Positions 9,177-17,140 of a stretch of 64,000 nt of DNA are shown here, piece after piece. Location of the stretch: the NCBI GenBank assembly GCA_050952935.1, contig JBMNLS010000002.1:434001-498000 (forward strand), in the 5' to 3' direction. Both the position numbers and the translations under genes were made by a program. How positions within the stretch are numbered: the first letter of the stretch is position 1; every line of letters begins with the position of its first letter. This DNA comes from UBA6115 sp050952935. Its GTDB lineage: Bacteria; Bacillota; Clostridia; Christensenellales; Aristaeellaceae. Under the pieces are notes generated by a model that did no database searches, was not told the DNA's origin, and worked only from the letters and a program-made list of their open reading frames with translations.

Positions 9177-9212
9177 GAAAAACAGTTGATGATATAAATG
9201 TACGCCGCGTCC

Positions 9213-9241
9213 TTGACATACCCGGGCAAATGCCCGATAAT
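9213..9241 (+). promoter_or_regulatory. Promoter with internal palindrome for the FMN-heme-SUOX operon
   Basis: TTGACA (9213-9218), 17-bp spacer, GATAAT (9236-9241). The spacer holds a perfect inverted repeat, CGGGCA-AA-TGCCCG (9223-9236), that overlaps the first base of the -10 box. A protein bound there would block or reshape the promoter. The regulator is not identified. The palindrome differs from the MerR-type dyad at 14841. The IS ends 36 bp upstream of the -35 box. Confidence 0.7.
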
Positions 9242-9275
9242 ATCAGCAATATCACACAAAAAGGGAGGAACAATT

Positions 9276-11060
9276 ATGAGGAGCAGACTCAGGCTTGTAG
9301 CGTCATGGCTGGTTGTTGTGTGCTTGTTGACATGTGTTGTGTTTGTATCAGCACAGCAAGCGCCTGACGCAGAGAGCCTAACCGGCAAGGGCCAGGGACA
9401 CAATGGTGAGATCACGGTATCTGTTACCCGCTCAGCGGGGGATATTTTAGAGGTGACCGTGACGGAGCACCAGGAAACCCCCGGCATATCGGATGCGGCG
9501 ATTGAACAAATCCCTGCCGCTATCGTTGAAGCCAACAGCGCCCAGGTGGACGCGGTGACCGGCGCTACAGCCACCAGCAAGGGCATCATGGAAGCGGTGG
9601 CCAATGCGTTAGGGGCTGAAAACGCAGACGATGCCGGCAAGCCTGCCAGCAAAGAGTCAACCTTGCCCGCCACCTATACGGACCGGGCCAGGCGCGTATC
9701 TTCCGCTGAAAAGAACAAGCCGCGCGTGACCACCCTGAGCAACGGGGTGCAGGTGCAGACGGTTCCCAGCGATGACCGCGGGTGGAACAACGCTTATCTG
9801 GATGCCGACATGCGCGGCTGCAATGCCTGCCATGTTCTGGAAGATATTGTCACGCAGATGGACAGCTATCATGGCGTTGTTTACTATAAATACAACAATA
9901 CCCAGACGGTGGCCACCTGCATTGCCTGCCACTCATTCTATAAAGCGCCGCTGCGGGATACGATCCATGGCACGCATCTGGGCAACGCCGGCTTCCAGGG
10001 GATGAACGGCTCCTGTCAATCCTGCCACTATATCAATGGCAAGGGAGGATTTGAGCGCTGGGACTATGTGAAGTATGATCACCTGGCGGGCATCACGGAT
10101 ATTCCGGCGGATCAGGTCAATGTTGACATCCGCTACGATCAGAATGTGATCACCCCGATTGAAAACATGTATTACAAATCCATCAAGACGGTGGTTTTGG
10201 AGCCTTCTGATTGGCTGACGGATGACAGCCAGATCATCCCGGCTGTCAAGGATCAGTGGGAGATCAAGGTGCATGGCGAAATGGATAACCCCTTTACCAT
10301 GAAGCTTAACGACATGGTGGAAAAATTCGGCACCGTGACCCAGGTCATGTCCTCACAGTGCTGCATCAACGGCGCGGGGGAATCCATGATCTTCCAGTCA
10401 GAGGTCACGGGCATTCCGCTTTCCCGCATTTTTGAATACGCCAAGGTCCATTCGGATGTGACCACCTACTACGCGGTGGGATACGATACCTATGGCAGCG
10501 GCAACAACACCTATCCGCTTAACTACAGCTTCGTTGTGGAAAATGACGGCATTCTGGTGACGGAGGTCAACGGGCAGCCCATCCCCGCCAACCAGGGTTA
10601 TCCGGTGGCAAGCTGGGTTTACAACGCTTCTTCCGGGAACAATGTCAAGTGTGTCAACGAAATCATCGTCACCAAGGAAGAAAACCCGGCTCATTGGGCT
10701 TTGGTGGGGGACTTTATTGACCCCGCCACGGGAGAGGTCTTCTCAAAGCCGAACATTGGCGTGCTGTCCACCCAAAGCGGCACCATTTTCCCGGCGGGGC
10801 AGCCCATCCATCTGGAAGGGTATGCCGACGCGTGGGACGAGCCGATCTTGTCTATGGAGTATTCCTTTGACCATGGCAAAACATGGGTCAAGGTAGAAAC
10901 GCCTGAGAACGACAGCCGCAGGTGGACCTACTGGTATCTGGACTTTAGCCCGGAGGCGCCTGGCGCCTACCTGCTGCGCATGCGGGCCACCAGCCTGACC
11001 AACAAAGGCGAAGAGCGCGTCAGCAACATCTACACTGACTTTTTGATGAACGTTCAATAA
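9276..11060 (+). CDS. Exported FMN-binding / triheme cytochrome c / SUOX-fold fusion protein
   Basis: A 594-aa extracytoplasmic redox protein. Modules in order: signal or anchor segment (about 1-28); FMN-binding domain (about 43-112) with D92-A-V-T-G-A-T98, the ApbE flavinylation motif; a triheme region with CxxCH at C182, C215 and C247; a sulfite-oxidase-like molybdopterin fold (about 290-480) with a Cys pair in S-S-Q-C-C near residue 361 where the Mo ligand would be; and an Ig-like C-terminal dimerisation domain. His199, His231 and His234 are candidate second axial heme ligands, conserved in the paralogue at 13249. The ATG at 9276 follows GGGAGG; the upstream in-frame start at 9198 lacks a site. 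No twin-Arg motif is seen. The reaction is unknown; electron flow between flavin, hemes and the SUOX centre is inferred. Confidence 0.88.
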   Translation: MRSRLRLVASWLVVVCLLTCVVFVSAQQAPDAESLTGKGQGHNGEITVSVTRSAGDILEVTVTEHQETPGISDAAIEQIPAAIVEANSAQVDAVTGATATSKGIMEAVANALGAENADDAGKPASKESTLPATYTDRARRVSSAEKNKPRVTTLSNGVQVQTVPSDDRGWNNAYLDADMRGCNACHVLEDIVTQMDSYHGVVYYKYNNTQTVATCIACHSFYKAPLRDTIHGTHLGNAGFQGMNGSCQSCHYINGKGGFERWDYVKYDHLAGITDIPADQVNVDIRYDQNVITPIENMYYKSIKTVVLEPSDWLTDDSQIIPAVKDQWEIKVHGEMDNPFTMKLNDMVEKFGTVTQVMSSQCCINGAGESMIFQSEVTGIPLSRIFEYAKVHSDVTTYYAVGYDTYGSGNNTYPLNYSFVVENDGILVTEVNGQPIPANQGYPVASWVYNASSGNNVKCVNEIIVTKEENPAHWALVGDFIDPATGEVFSKPNIGVLSTQSGTIFPAGQPIHLEGYADAWDEPILSMEYSFDHGKTWVKVETPENDSRRWTYWYLDFSPEAPGAYLLRMRATSLTNKGEERVSNIYTDFLMNVQ

Positions 11061-11074
11061 GAAGGAGAAAAAGC

Positions 11075-12145
11075 ATGAACAAGAAAACAAAGAAGGCTGT
11101 TGGCGCCATCACCGGCGCCGCAACCCTGCTTTCAGGATTATCATCTCAGGCAGCGCTTGCCGGCAGCCCTTTGGCGGTTCAGGAAGCGGTGGTGGATGTC
11201 GCTGAGCAGCAGGAAGCTGTTGTAACTCTGCGTGAAGCCGAAAGCTACGACAAAATCGCCAATGTGGAAGGGAAGTTTTCCTTCAATCAGGATGTGATCA
11301 CCCCGGCGGATGACGTGTTCAACCTCTTTGGCACGGTGGCGACGGGCATGTGCGCCAAGCCGGGCTTTGCCTTTGACAAGGTGGATTATGAGAACTACTA
11401 CATCAACTTCAGCGGCAAAATCCGCAAAATTGAAAGCGTCGCTTTGAAGGACTTGCAGGAAAAGGGAACCCAGTCCCGCGTTTTGAAGTGTTCCTGCGCA
11501 ACCGGGCCGGCCATTGCAAACGCCCAGGTTGTGGGGGTGCCATTTGAAAACATCGTGCAGATGGTTGATCTGGAAGAAGGGGCCAATGCGGTCACCTTTA
11601 GAAGCGGCGATGGATATGGCATCAAGATGCCGCTGTCCTATGTGCTTGAAAAAGATGCCATTCTGGTTTACAAGATCGGCGAAACCCCGGTTCCCAGCGG
11701 CGTGCAGATTTGGGTGCCCAAGTCAGTAGCCAGGTTCTTTACCCGCAATGTGGTTGATATTGAGTTTACTGCTGAGGAAAAAGAGCCTGTGCTGCCGGAA
11801 GTGGATGCCAAGCAGCGGGCCAAGGTCAATGTGCTGAACCGCTTTGAGGAAAAGGACTTCCGCGTGGGGGATAAGATCGTCTTTGAGGGCTATGCGGATG
11901 ATTACGACAATCCTGTGACCGCGGTTGAATTCTCTCTGGATGGCGGCGAAACATGGACTGCCTGCCAGACTGAGGGGGCGACGGCTGAAAAATGGGTGTA
12001 TTGGAACTTCGGCTATGTAACCCAGAGCGCCGGAACATTTAAGCTGGATGTGCGGGCCCGGGTGGCGGACGGCTCCGTCTCCCCCATGGTGTCAAGCGTG
12101 GTGTTCAGCGTCAATGAGGGCGTGAACAGCAAAGCGGCACGTTAA
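11075..12145 (+). CDS. Exported SUOX-fold protein with Ig-like domain
   Basis: A 356-aa secreted protein with a signal peptide ending near A-A-L-A-G-S. The middle (about 95-235) resembles the oxidoreductase molybdopterin-binding fold, with a Cys in V-L-K-C-S-C at the usual ligand position. The C-terminal about 100 residues, with V-E-F-S-L-D-G-G-E-T-W, resemble the Mo-co oxidoreductase dimerisation domain. It has no heme or flavin motifs. It follows the cytochrome fusion by 14 bp with AGAAGGAG before the ATG, so the two are cotranscribed. It is clearly paralogous to the protein at 12215-13240 (shared N-x-D/N-V-I/L-T-P-A-D-D-V-F-N-L-F-G). It probably partners the cytochrome. Whether it binds a molybdenum cofactor is unproven. 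Confidence 0.82.
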   Translation: MNKKTKKAVGAITGAATLLSGLSSQAALAGSPLAVQEAVVDVAEQQEAVVTLREAESYDKIANVEGKFSFNQDVITPADDVFNLFGTVATGMCAKPGFAFDKVDYENYYINFSGKIRKIESVALKDLQEKGTQSRVLKCSCATGPAIANAQVVGVPFENIVQMVDLEEGANAVTFRSGDGYGIKMPLSYVLEKDAILVYKIGETPVPSGVQIWVPKSVARFFTRNVVDIEFTAEEKEPVLPEVDAKQRAKVNVLNRFEEKDFRVGDKIVFEGYADDYDNPVTAVEFSLDGGETWTACQTEGATAEKWVYWNFGYVTQSAGTFKLDVRARVADGSVSPMVSSVVFSVNEGVNSKAAR

Positions 12146-12163
12146 TCCGAAAAGGTAACTTCA

Positions 12164-12201
12164 AAAAATCCACCCCGCGGATTTCCGCGGGGTGGATTTT
12201 T
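12164..12201. terminator. Bidirectional terminator between the two SUOX arms
   Basis: A perfect 17-bp stem (12164-12180 with 12185-12201) with a 4-base loop. The GC-rich core CCACCCCGCGG is flanked by A and T runs on both sides, so it ends both converging operons. Confidence 0.93.
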
Positions 12202-12214
12202 GAATGGGAATTAA

Positions 12215-13240
12215 TTATTTGCTAACTTTGAATACCACGCTGGCTGCCAGCGGGGAAACCAAGCCGTCTTCCGTGCGGGCGCGCACATCCAGCTTATAGC
12301 TCCCCTCGGCTTCGCAGGTGTAGCCGAAATACCAGTAGACCCATTTTTCGCTTGTGGTGTCTTTGGTTTCATAGGCAGTCCATGTTTCGCCGCCATCCAG
12401 GGAGAACTCCACTGCTGCGATGGGCTGGCCCGCATCATCGGCATATCCTTCAAAGACCAGCTTGTCGCCCACAGAGAAAACCGCGCGTTCGTCCACCTGG
12501 TTAAGGATATTGACCTTGGCGCGATGCTCGGCATCGGCGGTTTGTACCGCGGGCTCGGCCTCTTCCTGGGACAGTTCAATGTCCACCACTTGACGGGTGA
12601 AATACTTGGCGATGGTGTCAGGCACCCACAGCTGCACCGGCCCCCCGGTCTGGCTTGTGAGCTCTTCTCCTCCCACGTTCCACACCAGCATAGCTTGTTT
12701 ATCCAGCACATAGTTCAGCGGGAGCGCCAGCCCATAACCGGACTTGTCTTTTACTGTGATGGTGTTAGTGCCGGGCAGGATATCCTCCAGAGGCAGCACA
12801 TCCTCCAGCAGCACCCCTTTCACCTCGGCGTTTGCGATGGCGGCGCTCATGCCGCAAGAGCAAGCCAGGACTTTTGACTTCTCTTCCTTCGTGTCTTCCA
12901 TCAGCTCTTTGACATAGACTGTGGCTGTTTTTTTCAAAGTGCCGCGGATGTTCAGGTAGTAATCCTCCTGCTCCACCTTGTCAAAGGCAAAGCCGGGGGC
13001 CGCGCACAGGCCGGTGGCGGCGGTGCCGAAGAGGTTGAACACATCGTCAGCCGGCGTCAGCACATTTTGGTTATAGTTGAATTCCCCCTGGACATTGGCA
13101 ACCTTGTCATATGCCTGCGCCTCCATCAGGGTGAAGGTTTCGGAGGCCTGCTGCGCAAACGCTGCCTGCTGTGCGGGCATGGCCATTAGCGTTGTGATGC
13201 CTAATGCCGCTCCTAATGCTCTTTTCTTTTTCATCTTCAT
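12215..13240 (-). CDS. Exported SUOX-fold protein, paralogue of 11075
   Basis: A 341-aa secreted protein. The signal peptide ends near A-A-F-A-Q-Q. It has the same two-domain plan as the 356-aa protein on the other arm: a SUOX-like fold with V-L-A-C-S-C-G at the presumed ligand position and an Ig-like C-terminal domain with V-E-F-S-L-D-G-G-E-T-W. It is the second gene of the minus-strand arm, 8 bp after the triheme cytochrome gene. Similarity runs over the whole length, which shows duplication of the gene pair. No twin-Arg motif is visible, so export in a cofactor-loaded state is not assured. Function unknown beyond a likely redox role. Confidence 0.82.
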   Translation of the reverse strand: MKMKKKRALGAALGITTLMAMPAQQAAFAQQASETFTLMEAQAYDKVANVQGEFNYNQNVLTPADDVFNLFGTAATGLCAAPGFAFDKVEQEDYYLNIRGTLKKTATVYVKELMEDTKEEKSKVLACSCGMSAAIANAEVKGVLLEDVLPLEDILPGTNTITVKDKSGYGLALPLNYVLDKQAMLVWNVGGEELTSQTGGPVQLWVPDTIAKYFTRQVVDIELSQEEAEPAVQTADAEHRAKVNILNQVDERAVFSVGDKLVFEGYADDAGQPIAAVEFSLDGGETWTAYETKDTTSEKWVYWYFGYTCEAEGSYKLDVRARTEDGLVSPLAASVVFKVSK

Positions 13241-13248
13241 TTCCCTCC

Positions 13249-14775
13249 TTAGTGCTTGGCGTTAACCATGGTGGTGGCAGGCACTTCGTTCACAAGGCCG
13301 CCCTGGGTGATGGCCCTGGCTTTAAGCACATAAGCTCCTTCTTCAGCCGGGGTGAAGGTGAAGCGCCAGTATACCCAGACACCCACCTCAGCGCCTGTGG
13401 TATCAAAACGTTTCCAGGTTTCTCCGCCATCCATGGAAAACTCCATGGCGATGATCGGGTCGTCATAGGCGTCAGAATAGCCTTCAAAGGTATAGGGCTC
13501 ATTGGGCGGGATGATCTGCCCTTCCTTGGTGTAAAAGATTGCCGTGTTGGGTTTGTTGAAGAAGCGTCCCTCCTCTTCTCTGACCCAGCCCTGATAGATA
13601 TACAGGTCTTCAAATGGCTCAGCGGTGACCAGCAGCTTGTTGAACTGCTTGGCAAAGTGGGGCGCCCCCATGCCTGCAACAAATGAACATACTGGGAACC
13701 CCTGGTAGTAGCGCAGATCCTCACCGTTGATCTGATAGACAATCAGCGCGTCATGATTATCCAGATAGTCAAGCATGGTGGGGTAAGAGCAAACTTCGTC
13801 CGCAGGGACGGTATATACCTCAGTGGCCTCGGGCTTCACCACGGCTTTTTCAAGCAGGGCCTGGATGGGGATGCCGGTGACCTCAAAGGTATCGATCAAC
13901 GCGCCTGTGGCCCCGTCCAGGGTGCAGTGCATGCTCATGACGCGGGTTTTGGAGGGGAAGGTGTCGATGATTTCGGCCATGGTCATCTTGAAGGGGTTCT
14001 CAACCAGGCCTTCAACGGAAATTTCCCAATTGAGCAGATCCTCATGGTTGGTGGCAAGGCCATGGACATAGTCATCGTAAACGATATAGTCGCTCCAGCC
14101 GTCATTCCAGTTGAGGGAATAGGCTTTGTCAGGATCGGTTTGGGTGGTCTGGTCAAAGGAGAAATCCGCCTGCAAGTCATTGGCGCTGATGTCGATGATG
14201 CCGCGCAGCCGGTCGTATTTGACCACATCCCATAAAGCCATGTTGCCTGAAAGGGCGTTGGCGTCATGGCAGGACATGCAGTCGCCGCCCATTGTTTTAA
14301 ACAGCTCGCTTTTGTGGAAGCCATGAAGCACAGAGCCGAACTGGTAATATTCAGGCACATAACCCGGCGAATAGGTATGGCATGTAAGGCACTGCATCAC
14401 ATTCACATCCACATCGCCCCGGTTGTATATATCAAGATGGCCCATGGGCATGTTGTTGAGGGTGGCGCGCAGGTCCACATGGCAGGCGGCGCAGCCCCGC
14501 TGATCGGCTTTTAGAACATAGGTGTTGTAAATGCCGGCATCATCAGGGGTGCGCTGCACCTTCACACCGTTTGACAGGGTGACGACTCTGGGAGCGTACT
14601 TCAACTGCTGTTCAGCGATGTTTGCGGCAAGCTCCTGAGCGACACGGTAAGGATCGTAAGTTTCGTCCACTTCGCGTGCGCCTTCAAGGCTTGCGGGGCC
14701 CGAGGCCAGGACCGCCTGCATAGACAGCAGAAGCGCGCAGCAGAGTGAAAGTGCCAGGATTTTTTTGAATGTCAT
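13249..14775 (-). CDS. Exported triheme cytochrome c / SUOX-fold fusion protein
   Basis: A 508-aa extracytoplasmic redox protein. The signal peptide ends near V-L-A-S-G. Three CxxCH heme sites begin at C95, C129 and C166. His113, His151 and His154 occur at positions matching those of the 594-aa paralogue and could be distal ligands, giving bis-His hemes. The SUOX-like fold follows (about 200-390), with M-S-M-H-C at the presumed Mo-ligand position, then the Ig-like domain with M-E-F-S-M-D-G-G-E-T-W. Unlike the paralogue it lacks the FMN-binding domain. The preferred ATG at 14775 follows GGGAGGAG. It is the first gene of a two-gene operon under a MerR-type promoter. The substrate is unknown. 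Confidence 0.88.
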   Translation of the reverse strand: MTFKKILALSLCCALLLSMQAVLASGPASLEGAREVDETYDPYRVAQELAANIAEQQLKYAPRVVTLSNGVKVQRTPDDAGIYNTYVLKADQRGCAACHVDLRATLNNMPMGHLDIYNRGDVDVNVMQCLTCHTYSPGYVPEYYQFGSVLHGFHKSELFKTMGGDCMSCHDANALSGNMALWDVVKYDRLRGIIDISANDLQADFSFDQTTQTDPDKAYSLNWNDGWSDYIVYDDYVHGLATNHEDLLNWEISVEGLVENPFKMTMAEIIDTFPSKTRVMSMHCTLDGATGALIDTFEVTGIPIQALLEKAVVKPEATEVYTVPADEVCSYPTMLDYLDNHDALIVYQINGEDLRYYQGFPVCSFVAGMGAPHFAKQFNKLLVTAEPFEDLYIYQGWVREEEGRFFNKPNTAIFYTKEGQIIPPNEPYTFEGYSDAYDDPIIAMEFSMDGGETWKRFDTTGAEVGVWVYWRFTFTPAEEGAYVLKARAITQGGLVNEVPATTMVNAKH

Positions 14776-14833
14776 ATTCTCTCCTCCCTTTCTATCAGGT
14801 CGCAATCAAATGCTCCCTTGATACACGCTATAC

Positions 14834-14864
14834 AGTGTAAACCCTGCCCTAAGGGGAGAGTCAA
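14834..14864 (-). promoter_or_regulatory. MerR-type promoter with 19-bp spacer and dyad
   Basis: On the minus strand: TTGACT (14859-14864), 19-bp spacer, TACACT (14834-14839). The long spacer is the hallmark of MerR-activated promoters. A dyad, ACTCTCCCCT-T-AGGGCAGGGT (14841-14861), fills the spacer with 8 of 10 positions symmetric. It faces the triheme cytochrome operon and lies 49 bp from the start of the divergent merR gene. Confidence 0.85.
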
Positions 14865-14912
14865 TTGCCAACAGAAGGATTTGGTGATATGATACGCCAT
14901 CGAGGTGGCAAT

Positions 14913-15776
14913 ATGCAGAAATTATCCATTGGACAGATGGCGCGGATCAACGCCGTATCGGAAAAGACGCTCAGATTGTATCATGAATTGGGAATATTAA
15001 TTCCTGTTCATGTCGACCCTCATAGTGGCTACCGCTATTATGATATGATGCAATCGGCCCAACTGGATTTGATTCAAACGCTAAAGGATATCGGCGTGCC
15101 GCTAAGACAGATCAAAAGCTTGCAGGATAAAGGCGATTTGTCCGCCTTTCGGGAAACCGTCCAGCAGCGCCAAAGACGCATCAGGGAAAAACAGCGCGAG
15201 CTTGACCTGGCGATGCACACGGCGGAAGGCCTTCTTCAGAGCGTGGAAGCATATCAAAGTCGCTCCTGCGCTGAGCAGTATGAGGTTAAGCGTTTTCCGA
15301 CAAGGCGGGTCTTAGAGTTTGATGAGGTTACTCTGCCAAATAATGCGGAAAGCGGGATGGACAACCTGGAAGCCTGGGAGCGATATCTGCGGCAGGTCAA
15401 AGAGGCGATGATACGCAAAGGGGTACCGATGGCGCTGTTTCATCATGTGGGGCGAACCATCCCCCTGGAGGCGTTGAAACGCCGCAATTTTAGCACATAC
15501 CATGCCCTGGTCTTTGTGGATGAGCATTTTCGCGAAGCGCCCTGCGCGACCATTCCGGAAGGGATGTATTTGACCATGTGCTGTCATTCGATGATTGATG
15601 AGAGCGGTGGCTGCAATGTGGGAAAATGCCTTCACCGGCTGCTGGATGAGGCGGAGGAGCGCGGCTTGGAGGTCATAGGCGATTTGGTTGGAGAAGTGAT
15701 CGCCGAATCAGCCGCTTTTGGTTACCCGGGGCGGGATATGATGCTTGAACTGCAAATACCTGTGCAGGAACGATAG
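14913..15776 (+). CDS. MerR family transcriptional regulator with C-terminal effector domain
   Basis: A 287-aa regulator. The N-terminal winged helix has S-I-G-Q-M-A-R-I-N-A-V-S-E-K-T-L-R-L-Y and the following G-Y-R-Y-Y, typical of MerR. A coiled-coil linker (about 75-120) leads to a C-terminal domain of about 160 residues resembling the GyrI-like/BltR small-molecule domain. It also holds a Cys cluster (C-A-T, M-C-C-H, G-G-C-N-V-G-K-C) that could bind metal or sense redox state. The ATG at 14913 follows GAGGTGG. It is divergent from the triheme cytochrome/SUOX operon and very probably activates it through the 19-bp-spacer promoter. Autoregulation is likely but not shown. Confidence 0.85.
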   Translation: MQKLSIGQMARINAVSEKTLRLYHELGILIPVHVDPHSGYRYYDMMQSAQLDLIQTLKDIGVPLRQIKSLQDKGDLSAFRETVQQRQRRIREKQRELDLAMHTAEGLLQSVEAYQSRSCAEQYEVKRFPTRRVLEFDEVTLPNNAESGMDNLEAWERYLRQVKEAMIRKGVPMALFHHVGRTIPLEALKRRNFSTYHALVFVDEHFREAPCATIPEGMYLTMCCHSMIDESGGCNVGKCLHRLLDEAEERGLEVIGDLVGEVIAESAAFGYPGRDMMLELQIPVQER

Positions 15777-15793
15777 AACAGTCGGCTTTTTAC

Positions 15794-17140
15794 TTATTCC
15801 AGTTCCAGGTTGACGCTTTTCTTGTCTTTTTGACTGATGGCGATGAGAAGCGGCGCCAAGGTGCCTGCCAGAATGCCGCCGGCAAAGCCGTTGTTATAAA
15901 GGTTGGCATAGCCATGCAGATAGCTGAGATTGGAGGAAACGGCCACATGGATGAAGCCTGCCAGAATGCCGGCAGGCCAGCCAAAGGAGCCGGGGATGGG
16001 GGCCAGGTTGGTGCCAAAGAGGGCGGCGATGACGATGGCGTCGCTGGCGGCGGAATAAATGCCAAGCCGCGCCATGATCTGAGCGCCCAGGAGGATGGGC
16101 CACACATTGCGGGGATGCTTGCCAAAGCCCCCAAAGCTCATTGCGCTGAGGATGGCCCCCAGGGTGGGGCCGTTCAGGCGGCCGCCGGAGAGAAAGACAT
16201 AACCAGTCGCCATCAGCCCAAGAAGGGCCATGTTGAACAGCACCGGGCCAATGCCAAAGCGGCTGACAAAGTCGCCGGAAAGGCGGCCCGGCTCACGCAT
16301 GATCTTTATGAGCGTTTCCTTTAGCGCCGGGGACAGGAGCCAGCCAATCAGCGCCATCAGCAAAATGAGCGACAGCACCCAGATGAGAAGCGGCGTTTCA
16401 TAGCCTGTCAGCGGAAAGCGGACGACCTGTTCATTGCCTAGGCTGAATATGCGCAGAAGCGCCATCATGACTGTGCCCCAGACGCCACAGGTAAAGCCCA
16501 TGTTGTACAGGCTATAGCCCTGGTGGAAGGCAGCGCAGTGGCGGGCCAAAACCGGCAGCGCAAAGCCTGTCAGCAGGCCCACGGCAAAGGCCAGCGGAAT
16601 AGAGCAATAAAGCGGCCAGCCCAGGCCAAAGGCGATGTGGCTGATTAGCGGGGTCAAGGCGAGGCCGAAGAAGGCATACAGGAGGAAATTGGCAAAGCGT
16701 TCCTTGCGCCACCTGGCATGGAAGTAGACCCCCAGCATGATGGGAAAGGCATTGAAAGGGTTTTTACCAAACAGAGAGAAGCCGCCCACCATGATAACCG
16801 ACGCCAGCTGGGGGCCGTTAAGCACGGCTTTTTGTTTGCGGGCGATTACAAGGCAGATCAGCATCATGATCCCGCTGTTCAGGATGGCTGCCCCCGGCAC
16901 GCCGATAGCCAAGTAATCGCTCAAAAGCGTTGAGGGGGAGACGGCGATCCGTCCCAGCCCTTCCCAGATGGCCTGGGGGCTGTCAAACAAAAAGCCCGAC
17001 AGCAAAACCAATGCCGCCAGCCCCATCATGATAGAATACTTAAGTTTTTCTGCGGATTTTCCGCGGTGGGACATTGATAGATTGTCCCCATGGTCTGCCT
17101 GCGCCAGGGCGCGCAGCCGATCAAGCCGTTGCCGCATCAT
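15794..17140 (-). CDS. DUF1576 family multi-pass membrane protein
   Basis: A 448-aa integral membrane protein with about 10-12 hydrophobic segments, matching the DUF1576 family of unknown function. An internal duplication is visible: N-G-P-x-L followed by F-G-K-x-P-x-N-x-x-P-I-x-L-G occurs in both halves, which suggests a two-fold repeat as in many transporters. The start used (ATGATG at 17140) follows AAGGGG and overlaps the upstream gene by 20 bp; an alternative ATG at 17074 would still keep all membrane segments. It is translationally coupled to the chimeric hydrolase/kinase gene. The transported substrate is unknown. Confidence 0.75.
   Translation of the reverse strand: MMRQRLDRLRALAQADHGDNLSMSHRGKSAEKLKYSIMMGLAALVLLSGFLFDSPQAIWEGLGRIAVSPSTLLSDYLAIGVPGAAILNSGIMMLICLVIARKQKAVLNGPQLASVIMVGGFSLFGKNPFNAFPIMLGVYFHARWRKERFANFLLYAFFGLALTPLISHIAFGLGWPLYCSIPLAFAVGLLTGFALPVLARHCAAFHQGYSLYNMGFTCGVWGTVMMALLRIFSLGNEQVVRFPLTGYETPLLIWVLSLILLMALIGWLLSPALKETLIKIMREPGRLSGDFVSRFGIGPVLFNMALLGLMATGYVFLSGGRLNGPTLGAILSAMSFGGFGKHPRNVWPILLGAQIMARLGIYSAASDAIVIAALFGTNLAPIPGSFGWPAGILAGFIHVAVSSNLSYLHGYANLYNNGFAGGILAGTLAPLLIAISQKDKKSVNLELE

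Noticed and set aside
9093..9205. A small toxin-like ORF (M-K-Y-R-I-L-Y-H-A) at the IS right end
   Set aside because: It is inside the IS tail, crosses the inverted repeat into the flank, and differs after the boundary in the two copies.
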